A stretch of DNA of 60,130 nucleotides, taken from positions 1 to 60,130 of the forward strand of contig CAZJYI010000060.1 in assembly GCA_964550025.1 (NCBI GenBank), read 5' to 3'. A program made the position numbers and the translations under genes. The notes beneath the pieces are model-generated. The model did no database searches. It was not told the origin of the DNA and saw only the letters and a list, made by a program, of their open reading frames with translations. Each line of letters begins with the position of its first letter. The stretch's first letter is position 1. Positions 8,195-16,514 of this stretch are shown here, in pieces. The DNA comes from CAZJYI01 sp964550025. Lineage in GTDB: Bacteria > Verrucomicrobiota > Kiritimatiellia > UBA8416 > CAYOBW01.

Positions 8195-11100
8195 CTACTT
8201 CGTCTCCACAACATCAAACCTGTGAATGAACGGAAGTTGCCCTTTTGCTCTTCCGATTTCGACACCCCACTTGGGACTTCCACCGGTACCGCTCTGCGTG
8301 AACGCCTCGGGCCGATAGGCGCCGCCCGCCCATGGGCCACTCTTCACATCGTGGGTTTTGGAAAAGTGGATACCGTCTTCTGCATACTGGACCGTGTTCC
8401 TGATGTGCGCCGGCCCGGTGGTGCCGATCATCGCCGCGACGCCCTTGCCCTGCGGCCAGACGAGCACTTCGTGATTGCCGGGAATGACTGGATTGTCCTC
8501 AACCCTCACGTAGGGCCCCTGGGGGTGGTCCGCGATCGCCAGCCCCATCTGGGTTTGGGCAGGGCTCTTCCCCTGTTGTCGCCCCTTGTAGTAGAACCAG
8601 TACTTACCATCCCGGACGACGAGGCAGGCATCGTCAACCAGGTGACTGTCGAAATCCGCGGGATTGTCGCTGTTCTTCAACGCCGGGTTCGTAGCCAGGC
8701 GCTCCCAGGGACCATCAGGCGAGTCCGACACCGCGATGCCGATCTTTGAATCGGGATTGAAGCCCTTCCCGAACTTCCTGGAGGTGCCGGTGTAGAACAA
8801 CCAGTAGCGCCCTTCGGCAACGAGAATATTCGGTGTGAAGACGCTGGCCCCCTCCCAGCTTCCAGGCTTGCCTTTCGCGAGTGCCATGCCCTTTTCCGTC
8901 CATCTGTGACCGTCGGTCGAAGTCGCATACCAGACCGTGGCGTCGTAGCCGGGCACGATCTTGCCCTTTGAATACCAGACATAGTACAGGTCGCCGACCT
9001 TGATGATGTCGCTCGGATCGCGGCGCATGACTCCCTTTTCGACGCCAATCCCCTTGGCTTCCGAATGGGTCACCCTGAGCACCCCTGTCACGGCAGGTGC
9101 CTTCGTAGGTGCCTTGATTGCTGGAACCTCCGCCAGGACTTCCGCATCGAACTGGAAGTTGTCGGCGGTGATATGTCCCCACCCGTCCGTCGATTCATCG
9201 ACAACCTTGATGAACATCTTCTTCCCGGCATAGGGAGCGAGATCCCAGCCGGCCTTCTGCATCACCTGGGAGTTGATTCCGCGCGCGGTCTTCACCTCGG
9301 TGCCATCTGCCTTGCACAAGGCGACATAGGTGCGCGGCCCGCCACCGCCGCCGACGCGGAAGGTCATCTTGCCGCCCTTGGGAATGAAAAGCGGCGATAC
9401 AATCACCCCGGTCTGCGGGTCGGATCCCTTCTCTGCCGCGGCACTTGTTTCGAGCGTGGTCAGGTAGTACTCGCCCTGCTTGTTGTACTCTCCCTTGTTG
9501 TGGAAGAACGCGTCCCTGTTGCCGACGATATGACTGAACTGCCCCTTGATTACTCTCCAAGGTTCCAGCATGCCCGACTCGAAATCGAAGGCCGCACTCC
9601 GCGCACTCGGCGTTTTCGCAATTCTCTCCGCGGCCCTACTTGCCGCACTCGCTTTCCCTCCCCCTCTCTTTGGGACAGACCTTTGCTTCGGCGGCGCATA
9701 GCCTGCAAGTAGGGCGCTCATCTCCTTCACCACTTCGGGATATTCGTCATAGAGGTTCTTCGTTTGGTTAACGTCGGCTTCCAGGTCGTAGAGCTGGGCA
9801 GGAGGGGCATTCGGCTTGATCCTGCCGTTCGCGATGTCGCTGTTTTCGCGCTTCGTGAACGTGATCGCCGCCGGACCGCCGAAGGCGTGCGCACCACGTT
9901 TGGACTGGGTGAACCCGCCTCCTCCCCGCGCTCCTATGTACATCCACTTCCCCTTCCGGACCGCCAGGTGACTCGGTTGCCGGGCGGCGAGCAGAAGGTG
10001 GTCGCGAAGCGGTCTTCCCTCTGTTCCCTGTAACGCGGGCAGAATGTTGACGCTGTCCCGTCCTTGCCCCGCCTTCAATTCACTCCCGGTGATCGCCGCC
10101 AGTGTTGCGATCATGTCGATGTTGCAGATCAACGCACTCGAAGTCGTTCCAGCCTCTATGCGGCCGGGCCAGCGGGCAATGAAGGGTACACGATGACCAC
10201 CCTCCCAGGCGCTGAATTTGAAACCCAGCAGCTCGCCGTTTAGAGCATGCCCGGCCTCCCATGCGTTCTGTCCGCCAACATTGAACATGCCCCCGTTGTC
10301 ACTGGTGAAGATGACCAGGGTGTTGTCGGTCACGCCCTGTTCTTCAAGGGTCTTCATGACTTCACCGACCATCCAGTCGAGCTCGTGGACGAAATCGCCG
10401 TAGCGGCCACATTGACTCGTTCCCTTGAAGCGGGGGTGTGGCGTGAAGGGGTGGTGGATGTTGGTGGTCGCCAGGTAGAGGAAGAAAGGGCTCTTGCCGC
10501 GGGCCTTGATCCACTCAATCGCTCTCTCGACCAGCTTCGTTCCAACCATTTCGTCGTCGTACAGGGCGTGGGCCGCATCGGCTCCGCCAATCTGAGCCAG
10601 CCCCATCTTCTCGGGGAACTCTCGTGTCTTGGCCTTCTTATTGGGTACAAAGGGATCCTCGGGAACGAGGCCGACGACCCTGTGGTTCTCGACATACACA
10701 AAGGGCGGATGGCTGTTGACGACCGGGACACCGAAGTAGTAGTCGAACCCGAGCTCCAGCGGTCCGGGCCTCAACTCTCCATTCCAATCGGGTCTCTCCT
10801 TTCCAAAGCCAAGGTGCCACTTGCCGATGCATGCGGTCGCATAGCCCGCGTCGTGCATCAGGCTGCCGATCGTTTGTTGATTGGTGTCGACCAGGAGTCC
10901 CCCTCTCAGCATGGCCGGGACATAGATGTTCTTCCGCACCGGATACTCGCCGGTTAACAGGGCGTAACGCGATGGCGTACACACAGCGGACGCCGAATGC
11001 GCATCCGTGAACATCCGCCCCCCCCTCGCGAGACGGTCGATATTCGGCGTCTTCAGTTTCGTGGCCCCGTAGCAGCCAAGATCGCCATAGCCGAGATCGT

Positions 11101-11218
11101 CGGCAAAGATCAGGACGACATTCGGGGGGGACGGCTCCTCCGCCCTCATTTCCTGGCCGGTCAAGGCCAATATGGAAACGACGGCGGCAACAGGAATTGC
11201 TCGGGAATGTGTCTTCAT
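8195..11218 (-). CDS. Trimodular secreted enzyme: sulfatase + binding-like module + GH117-like propeller
   Basis: A 1007-residue fusion with a signal peptide. Residues about 27-515 are a sulfatase (ADDLGYGD, CTPSR with Cys80, SDNGGMF, EGGHRVPF). A short Lys/Ala-rich linker leads to a beta-sandwich-like module at about 540-690 (AAFDFESG, VSPLF, RVGGGGGPR, GWGHITADNFQF). Residues about 705-1007 resemble the five-bladed GH117 fold: RDPSDIIKVGDLYYVWYS, YDATVWYATS, SVFTPNILVAEG, DDACLVVRDGKYWFYYKG. Characterised GH117 enzymes release terminal 3,6-anhydro-L-galactose from agar fragments, so a desulfation-plus-exo-cleavage enzyme for a red-algal or similar galactan is a reasonable inference. GH43-like activity is the alternative. 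Spacing to neighbouring sulfatase genes is 15 and 29 nt. Confidence 0.85.
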   Translation of the reverse strand: MKTHSRAIPVAAVVSILALTGQEMRAEEPSPPNVVLIFADDLGYGDLGCYGATKLKTPNIDRLARGGRMFTDAHSASAVCTPSRYALLTGEYPVRKNIYVPAMLRGGLLVDTNQQTIGSLMHDAGYATACIGKWHLGFGKERPDWNGELRPGPLELGFDYYFGVPVVNSHPPFVYVENHRVVGLVPEDPFVPNKKAKTREFPEKMGLAQIGGADAAHALYDDEMVGTKLVERAIEWIKARGKSPFFLYLATTNIHHPFTPHPRFKGTSQCGRYGDFVHELDWMVGEVMKTLEEQGVTDNTLVIFTSDNGGMFNVGGQNAWEAGHALNGELLGFKFSAWEGGHRVPFIARWPGRIEAGTTSSALICNIDMIATLAAITGSELKAGQGRDSVNILPALQGTEGRPLRDHLLLAARQPSHLAVRKGKWMYIGARGGGGFTQSKRGAHAFGGPAAITFTKRENSDIANGRIKPNAPPAQLYDLEADVNQTKNLYDEYPEVVKEMSALLAGYAPPKQRSVPKRGGGKASAASRAAERIAKTPSARSAAFDFESGMLEPWRVIKGQFSHIVGNRDAFFHNKGEYNKQGEYYLTTLETSAAAEKGSDPQTGVIVSPLFIPKGGKMTFRVGGGGGPRTYVALCKADGTEVKTARGINSQVMQKAGWDLAPYAGKKMFIKVVDESTDGWGHITADNFQFDAEVLAEVPAIKAPTKAPAVTGVLRVTHSEAKGIGVEKGVMRRDPSDIIKVGDLYYVWYSKGKIVPGYDATVWYATSTDGHRWTEKGMALAKGKPGSWEGASVFTPNILVAEGRYWLFYTGTSRKFGKGFNPDSKIGIAVSDSPDGPWERLATNPALKNSDNPADFDSHLVDDACLVVRDGKYWFYYKGRQQGKSPAQTQMGLAIADHPQGPYVRVEDNPVIPGNHEVLVWPQGKGVAAMIGTTGPAHIRNTVQYAEDGIHFSKTHDVKSGPWAGGAYRPEAFTQSGTGGSPKWGVEIGRAKGQLPFIHRFDVVETK

Positions 11219-11233
11219 CCTTGGCTCTCCGTC

Positions 11234-12715
11234 CTATTTCGATTTCTTGCGCCTGGTTCTCTGGTTCGCGCTGTGCCTTCCTTTGAACTCCGTTTTCCCA
11301 CGGCCCTTTTCCTCATCAGGCAGAGGATTCCAATTCTGCCCCTGGTTGCTCAGGATGGGCACTTCGGGGAAGAGGGTTCCTGTCGGGCGTTGCTCCGAAC
11401 CCCGCACCATGAACTCGCCCAGCCTCTTGCGGGTCCCGTCGGCCAACGCCATCATGTCCGACACCCGCTCCGGGTGTTGTGCCGCGACATCCCTGCTTTC
11501 AGCAACATCCGCCGCGAGGTCATACAACCGCGGCGTTTCAATCGGCTTCTGCTTGTTCCGGCTCCACCAGGGAATCTGCTCTTTGGTGCGTGGCACATGA
11601 AGCTTCCAGTCACCGACGCGAACGGCCTGCAGGTTTTCGCAGTTGTAGTAGTAGAAAGGCTCTTTGGCAGAGCGCGTAATCGCTCCACCCGAGAACAGGG
11701 GCGTCAAGCTGATGCCGTCGCAGACCCGGTCGGCAGGCACGGGCGCGCCGATCAGTTCACTCAGTGTCGGGAACAGATCCATCGCATGCACCGGAACGTC
11801 CAGCACCGCCGGTTGCTGAATCTTCCCCTTCCAGTAGACGATAAACGGCACGCGATGCCCGCCCTCCAGCGAAACATATTTCGTGCCGCTGTACGGCCTG
11901 GCATACTGGTTCTTCACCGGTCCGTTGTCCGACGTAAAAATGACCAAGGTCTTTTCAAGGATGCCGTTCGTCTCCAGCGCCTTCAGCATTTCGCCGACGC
12001 CCCAATCCAGTTCCTGGATCACATCGCCACGCACCCCGTCCTGTGAAGAACCCTTGAACTCGGGTCCCGCTTTGTAAGGGGTATGCGGATAGTTGTGGGA
12101 GTAGTAGATGAAGAAGGGCCTATCCTTGAACTCGGTAATGTGCTTCATAACCCGTTCGGTATAGAGCCTGGTCAGTCGATCCAGCGGTGTGTGATTGTAG
12201 ATCACCTCTCTGCCATCCAAGAACGCCGCATTGTGCCCCATGTTCTCCGGTGCACCGTAGTAATGGTCGAACCCCTGGTGGAAGTACGAGAACTTCTCTT
12301 CAGTGCCCAAGTGCCATTTGCCGATTATCGATGTGGTATAGCCCTGCTTCTTGAACTGCTCGGCAATCGTGATTTCATCCGGGTTCAAACCCAGGAACCA
12401 GTGCGCTTCGCGATTCCTGTTTATCCCCATATAGAGGCCGCAGCGCTGCGGGTACGCCCCGGTCAGGAACGCCGCCCGTGAGGGCGAACAGATCGAAGCC
12501 GCCGTGTGGAAATCGGTGAACTGCAATCCCGCGGCCGCCATGCGGTCGATGTTCGGTGTCTTCACTTTCGTCGCGCCATAGCAGCTCACGTCCGAGTAAC
12601 CCAGGTCGTCCGTTAGAAGGAAGATGACGTTGGGCTTGCCCGCCGCAGCGGAAACCGCCTGGCTGGCGAGAAGGACAACGGCGTAGACGGCACACAGGAC
12701 TTTCACCACTTTCAT
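11234..12715 (-). CDS. Secreted type-I sulfatase
   Basis: A 493-residue sulfatase starting at the ATG at 12715, with a signal peptide ending near residue 25. Family marks are NVIFLLTDDLGYSD, CSPSR with Cys76, IGKWHLG, TSDNGPVKNQY and LEGGHRVPF. A basic tail (RRKKSK) closes the protein. It lies 12 nt downstream of another sulfatase gene and 15 nt upstream of the GH117 fusion. Compared with the neighbouring sulfatases it belongs to the shorter N-acetylgalactosamine-6-sulfatase/arylsulfatase-A-like type with no extra domain. Activation again needs a formylglycine enzyme encoded elsewhere. Confidence 0.93.
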   Translation of the reverse strand: MKVVKVLCAVYAVVLLASQAVSAAAGKPNVIFLLTDDLGYSDVSCYGATKVKTPNIDRMAAAGLQFTDFHTAASICSPSRAAFLTGAYPQRCGLYMGINRNREAHWFLGLNPDEITIAEQFKKQGYTTSIIGKWHLGTEEKFSYFHQGFDHYYGAPENMGHNAAFLDGREVIYNHTPLDRLTRLYTERVMKHITEFKDRPFFIYYSHNYPHTPYKAGPEFKGSSQDGVRGDVIQELDWGVGEMLKALETNGILEKTLVIFTSDNGPVKNQYARPYSGTKYVSLEGGHRVPFIVYWKGKIQQPAVLDVPVHAMDLFPTLSELIGAPVPADRVCDGISLTPLFSGGAITRSAKEPFYYYNCENLQAVRVGDWKLHVPRTKEQIPWWSRNKQKPIETPRLYDLAADVAESRDVAAQHPERVSDMMALADGTRKRLGEFMVRGSEQRPTGTLFPEVPILSNQGQNWNPLPDEEKGRGKTEFKGRHSANQRTRRKKSK

Positions 12716-12727
12716 GTCGATCCCTTT

Positions 12728-14479
12728 CTACAGAGCTTCCACCTCCGTGAAGTAGGCGCCGCCGGCCTCTCCCCTTTTGTTGTAGAGGTAGGTGAGCAGT
12801 TCCGTCGGTCCGGCGGGTAGATTCACAACAAACACCACCCCCTCACTTCCAGGCTCCACGACACACTCTTCTTCCACCCCGGCAATCTGCAGTCCGGCAC
12901 GAGCCGCCACCACCGGTTTGTTCGCCTCGGCCGGCCACTGACGCAGGGTGACTCGATAGCGACCGGCACGTTTGACATCCACCAGCCACAGTCCTGTCAC
13001 CTTCGGTAGTTTCTTGATCGCCCCAAAATTCCAGGGCGGATTTCCGGTCTTCATATGCCAGTCCTGCGAGCACAGCACCGTCCGCTTCTCGGCTGGATTG
13101 CCCAGGTTGATCCGAACCGGCGTCAGGCGAGGAGAGACCTCCTCCCAGAAAGGCAGATAGGCTTCACGCAGCTGTTTGACGACCTCAGGAAACTCGGAGG
13201 AAACATCCTTGCGCTGTGCGGGATCGGCCTGGATGTCGAACAACCGCTGCCCGTCCGAGTTCACGAGTCGCCAGCGTTCGGTCAGCACCACCGAGTAGGC
13301 CCAGGGGCCTGGCGGAAGGGCTCTGCCATAGGCCCCACCATGGTACTGCACCACGTGATGCTCCCGGGGCCACGGTTCCCTGGAGCCGTCCAGCAGCGGT
13401 TTCAGGGAGACGCCATCCGGGGCGTACCCGTCCGGAACCGGGATGCCGCACAGATCCGCGAGGGTCGGCAGCACATCTATATGCGCGGCGAGCGTGTCGA
13501 TATCCCGTCCGCCTGTCAGGCCGCCTTCCGGCCAATAGATGAAGAACGGTACGCGGTGACCTCCGTCGTATACCGACGACTTCTTGCCGCGCATGCCGGC
13601 GTTGTACCCCAACAGGGCCTCGGAATCCAGTCCCTTGAACTTCGCGCCGGCCGATGTTCCGTTGTCGGTCATAAAGATGAGGATCGTGTTCTCGGCGAGC
13701 CCGAGTTCCTTCAAGCGCCGACGCAGGATCCCCATGTTGTGGTCGATGTTGGCAATCATCCCGTAGAAGTTGGGATTGGGGACCTGCTTGTTCCCCTGGT
13801 AGGGCTTCGCCCACTCCGGCGGCACACGATACGGACCGTGTGGCGCATTGAGCGTGAGGTAGAGAAAGAAGGACCTATTCCTGTTCGCTTCAACAAAGCG
13901 AATGCCGCCGCGGAACCAAACATCGGTGCAGTAACCCTCGAATTTCTCAAAGGTCCCGTTGCGCTCGTAGGTGTCGTCAAAATAGTCGTTACCCCAGTAG
14001 TCGGATGCCTGCCCGATTCCGCCGCAGCGGTGCCAGACCACGTCCTGGAAACCGCGGTCCTGCGGACGGTGCGGCGCACTGTCGCCCAGGTGCCATTTCC
14101 CGGCCATCCCGGTGGCATAGCCCTCATCCGCAAAGAGATGGGCCACCGTCTTTTCGTCAGGGTGCATCATGGTGCGCCCTGAGCTCGTGCGGTAGGCCCC
14201 CGTGTGGCCCGGGTGGTTCCCGGTCATAAGCGCCGCCCGGGTTGGCGTGCAAAACGGACTCACATGGAAGTCGGTGAAACGGATCGATTCGGAGTGCAGG
14301 CGATCCAGTTCCGGCGTCTTCAGGATCGGATTGCCATGGCAACCCAGATCGCCGTAGCCCTGGTCATCGGTCATGACGAGGATGACGTTCGGACGATGGC
14401 CGGTCTCCGGTGCGGCCCGGATTGCGATGCCCGCCAGCAAGGAGAGGCACCATGGTATCGCCTGGCTTCCTTTCATCAT
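12728..14479 (-). CDS. Secreted type-I sulfatase with C-terminal beta domain
   Basis: A 583-residue sulfatase. The ATG at 14479 follows AAAGGA, and a signal peptide covers about residues 1-22. The active-site motif is CTPTR (Cys77), the Thr variant of CxPxR. TDDQGYGDLGCHGNP, GKWHLGD, TDNGTSAG and YDGGHRVPF complete the core. The extra 110 residues after about 470 (LPKVTGLWLVDVKRAGRYRVTL, then AGPTELLTYLY) form a small beta domain typical of longer arylsulfatases in PVC and Bacteroidota glycan loci. This is the first full-size gene of the second operon, with a promoter and dyad about 250 nt upstream. Confidence 0.92.
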   Translation of the reverse strand: MMKGSQAIPWCLSLLAGIAIRAAPETGHRPNVILVMTDDQGYGDLGCHGNPILKTPELDRLHSESIRFTDFHVSPFCTPTRAALMTGNHPGHTGAYRTSSGRTMMHPDEKTVAHLFADEGYATGMAGKWHLGDSAPHRPQDRGFQDVVWHRCGGIGQASDYWGNDYFDDTYERNGTFEKFEGYCTDVWFRGGIRFVEANRNRSFFLYLTLNAPHGPYRVPPEWAKPYQGNKQVPNPNFYGMIANIDHNMGILRRRLKELGLAENTILIFMTDNGTSAGAKFKGLDSEALLGYNAGMRGKKSSVYDGGHRVPFFIYWPEGGLTGGRDIDTLAAHIDVLPTLADLCGIPVPDGYAPDGVSLKPLLDGSREPWPREHHVVQYHGGAYGRALPPGPWAYSVVLTERWRLVNSDGQRLFDIQADPAQRKDVSSEFPEVVKQLREAYLPFWEEVSPRLTPVRINLGNPAEKRTVLCSQDWHMKTGNPPWNFGAIKKLPKVTGLWLVDVKRAGRYRVTLRQWPAEANKPVVAARAGLQIAGVEEECVVEPGSEGVVFVVNLPAGPTELLTYLYNKRGEAGGAYFTEVEAL

Positions 14480-14651
14480 CGTCGTCCTTTCTGACCTGCG
14501 TACTCATCACTCCGAGACGGATCGCCTGAGCGATGCGCTCAAGAAAGGAGACCGAAGTTTGGTCATCCGGGGTTCTCACAGCGATTCGTGCTGCGCACAG
14601 TCCATTTGCGACCAGCGTGCACACAAGAACTGTCAGTACATATTCCCTCAT
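14364..14651 (-). other. Short ORF with a strong ribosome site and signal peptide, running into the sulfatase gene
   Basis: AGGAGGCGGAACCG precedes an ATG at 14651, and the first 20 residues (MREYVLTVLVCTLVANGLCA) are a convincing Sec signal peptide. The frame continues for 95 codons but overlaps the sulfatase start (14479) out of frame by 116 nt, and the part after about residue 57 reads like shadow sequence. It may be the surviving 5' end of a secreted-protein gene deleted from the head of the operon, or a short leader cistron coupled to the sulfatase. I recognise no domain. Confidence 0.35.
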
Positions 14652-14728
14652 CGGTTCCGCCTCCTACAGGCCGCGCGTCCTGTAACCGATCGTCACCAGC
14701 CCGCGTACCTGGTGTCACTTCTGCCTAC

Positions 14729-14776
14729 GTTATCTCACAATAGGGACACTCGGCCAATACCCACGAACATGGGTAT
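14729..14776 (-). promoter_or_regulatory. Candidate sigma-70 promoter with adjacent 20-bp dyad
   Basis: On the minus strand TTGGCC (14757-14752) is followed after 17 nt by GATAAC (14734-14729), each 4/6 to the sigma-70 boxes. The -35 box touches a perfect dyad, ATACCCA-N6-TGGGTAT (14757-14776), of the size of a LacI- or GntR-family operator. It would drive the second leftward operon, with an untranslated leader of about 70 nt to the ORF at 14651. No regulator gene is in the window. The call rests on pattern only. Confidence 0.4.
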
Positions 14777-14827
14777 GAGTGCTGGCGCCATTGGGGCAGG
14801 CATTCTTGTCCAGGGGGAAGAGTTGTG

Positions 14828-14896
14828 GACAGGATGAACAGGGTCTATGGGATTGTGAGGGGCTTCGATAGCTCCCCATCCTGTCGATCCCGTCAA
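14828..14896. repeat. Imperfect inverted repeat of the 'acaggat' family
   Basis: Left arm gacaggatgaacagggt (14828-14844) pairs with atcctgtcgatcccgtc (14879-14895), 13 of 17, around an inner gggg/cccc stem. It lies downstream of no gene stop on either strand: it is between the start-side region of the second operon and the 3' end of the beta-helix gene. The same family appears in a better-preserved form at 59868-59909, so this is a dispersed hairpin element. The remainder of 14777-14993 shows nothing else I can name. Confidence 0.55.
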
Positions 14897-14993
14897 GGAA
14901 TCCCCTCTCTAGCGCGCCTCAACTCTTGACGCTACCTTCTCCCAAACTGCCGATCGTCTAATCCACGGCCGGATCCACAGCTTTCCAGTCGCT

Positions 14994-16481
14994 CTACTCC
15001 TCTTCCTCGCTTGGCTTTGCTCTCACACACTCGAAGGCGCCAACGTCTGCTCCCGTGGGATTGACGGCGGTCCTGAGGATATCCACCGCTCCGTTTTCGG
15101 ATATCGGCAGTCCGGTGTCAACACAGGGCGACCCCGCCTTGGGCAGGTATCCCCGCAATGCAGCCATGGTCCTCAAATCAATGCCCGTTCCGGCATGCCC
15201 CGGCCGGGCAAAGCGCGGATCGGCCACGATGGGCCGGGTATCCGACGGATGCGGTTCGATATTGTAGTAGAGGTTGTTGCGGAAAACCGTGTTGATGCCA
15301 TCGGCGTTCTCTCCCCAACCCCCTTCGCCTTCAAAACAGAAGACGTTGTTCTCAAACGTGGAGTTGAGGGGCGTCCGCCCTTCGGCAAAGACAACCACGT
15401 TCAGCCCCTTCCGTATGAAGTGGGTGTTGTTGTAGATACGGACGTTCTCCGCCTGACGCTTCTTCTCGAAACCATAGAAGTAGATGCCCTCGCGGTCGTT
15501 CTGGCTCACGTTGTAGCGGATGACCACGTTGCGGTTTGGCCGTTTCATGATGCCGCAGAACCAGTTGTTGTCGTGGCTGTAATTGTATTGGATGAACGTG
15601 TTCACGCAGCTGTAGTCGGCATCAAAACCGCCGCGGTCCGCCCCTTCGTCGCCGACATTGCCGTAGGCCTCGTTGTACTGGATCTTGATCCCGTCGGTGT
15701 CGAAACAGAAAATGCTGTGCCCGGTGTCATAGCGGCTGCTGTTGGCTAGGACATTGTATTCATAGACCGCGTCCTTGCTGACCCGTGCAATGATGTTGTT
15801 GCGCCCGGTCGTATCAACAACATTGCCGGCAACGTATACCCGTGTCCAAAGGTGTTCGCACACTTCCCCGTCTTCCTGCAGTTCGACATCCCCGCAGGAG
15901 GAAGCGTTGCCGATGCCCACGCCGCCGATGTTCCTAACACGGTTGTTAGTGATGCGCAGGTCATCGAAGATGGTGGCTTTGAGCCCCTTCACATGGACAT
16001 GGATGCCGCCGCGTCTCTTCCCGGCAACCTTCCCGTTCACGTCGTGGACATGGCACGCGTTGATGTAGACGTGGCGATAGGTGCCCTCTTCACCATCGGC
16101 CAGCACATAGATGCCAAACAGATCGCCCTGATCCCTGTCCGTTCCGTCGGTGTTGGTGATCTCCAACCCCTGCACTTCCCAGTACGATGGATTCCTCAGC
16201 AGCAACCCGGCAACCTGCCTTCCTCTGGCGTTGATGCGCGGGCGCTTCCCCCGCCCATAGGCATCGACGCGGATCGGCGTGCCCTCCGCCCCGTTGCCCT
16301 TCGGTGCCAGCATGCCCGTGAACTGCATGCCACGTTTGAGCAGAATGGCGTCTCCCGGTTGCATGACAATCCGGCTGGCCGCATCGAACATCTCTTGCGA
16401 ATCAACCCGGTAGTCCCGTGCCAGGCAGGCCGTAGAGGCCATGAACAGGAAAGCAATGAAATGGAGCGCACGTGGTTTCAT
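14994..16481 (-). CDS. Secreted right-handed beta-helix protein (possible polysaccharide lyase or glycosidase)
   Basis: A 495-residue protein with signal peptide MKPRALHFIAFLFMASTACLA. After about residue 70 it shows the turn-by-turn pattern of a parallel beta-helix: YWEVQGLEITNTDG, YINACHVHDVNG, LRITNNRVRNIGGVGIGN, VYVAGNVVDTTGRNN, IQYNEAYGN, IRYNVSQNDREGIYFYG, ENVRIYNNTHF. It ends in a typical ADPRFARPG...DVGAFE closing segment. Such helices are shared by polysaccharide lyases, GH28-like enzymes and non-catalytic surface proteins, so the activity cannot be fixed. It is 33 nt after the sulfatase-esterase gene and is the last gene of the upstream operon. Confidence 0.82.
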   Translation of the reverse strand: MKPRALHFIAFLFMASTACLARDYRVDSQEMFDAASRIVMQPGDAILLKRGMQFTGMLAPKGNGAEGTPIRVDAYGRGKRPRINARGRQVAGLLLRNPSYWEVQGLEITNTDGTDRDQGDLFGIYVLADGEEGTYRHVYINACHVHDVNGKVAGKRRGGIHVHVKGLKATIFDDLRITNNRVRNIGGVGIGNASSCGDVELQEDGEVCEHLWTRVYVAGNVVDTTGRNNIIARVSKDAVYEYNVLANSSRYDTGHSIFCFDTDGIKIQYNEAYGNVGDEGADRGGFDADYSCVNTFIQYNYSHDNNWFCGIMKRPNRNVVIRYNVSQNDREGIYFYGFEKKRQAENVRIYNNTHFIRKGLNVVVFAEGRTPLNSTFENNVFCFEGEGGWGENADGINTVFRNNLYYNIEPHPSDTRPIVADPRFARPGHAGTGIDLRTMAALRGYLPKAGSPCVDTGLPISENGAVDILRTAVNPTGADVGAFECVRAKPSEEEE

Positions 16482-16514
16482 CAGTATCTACTTGTTCTCT
16501 CCATCAGTCGGTGA

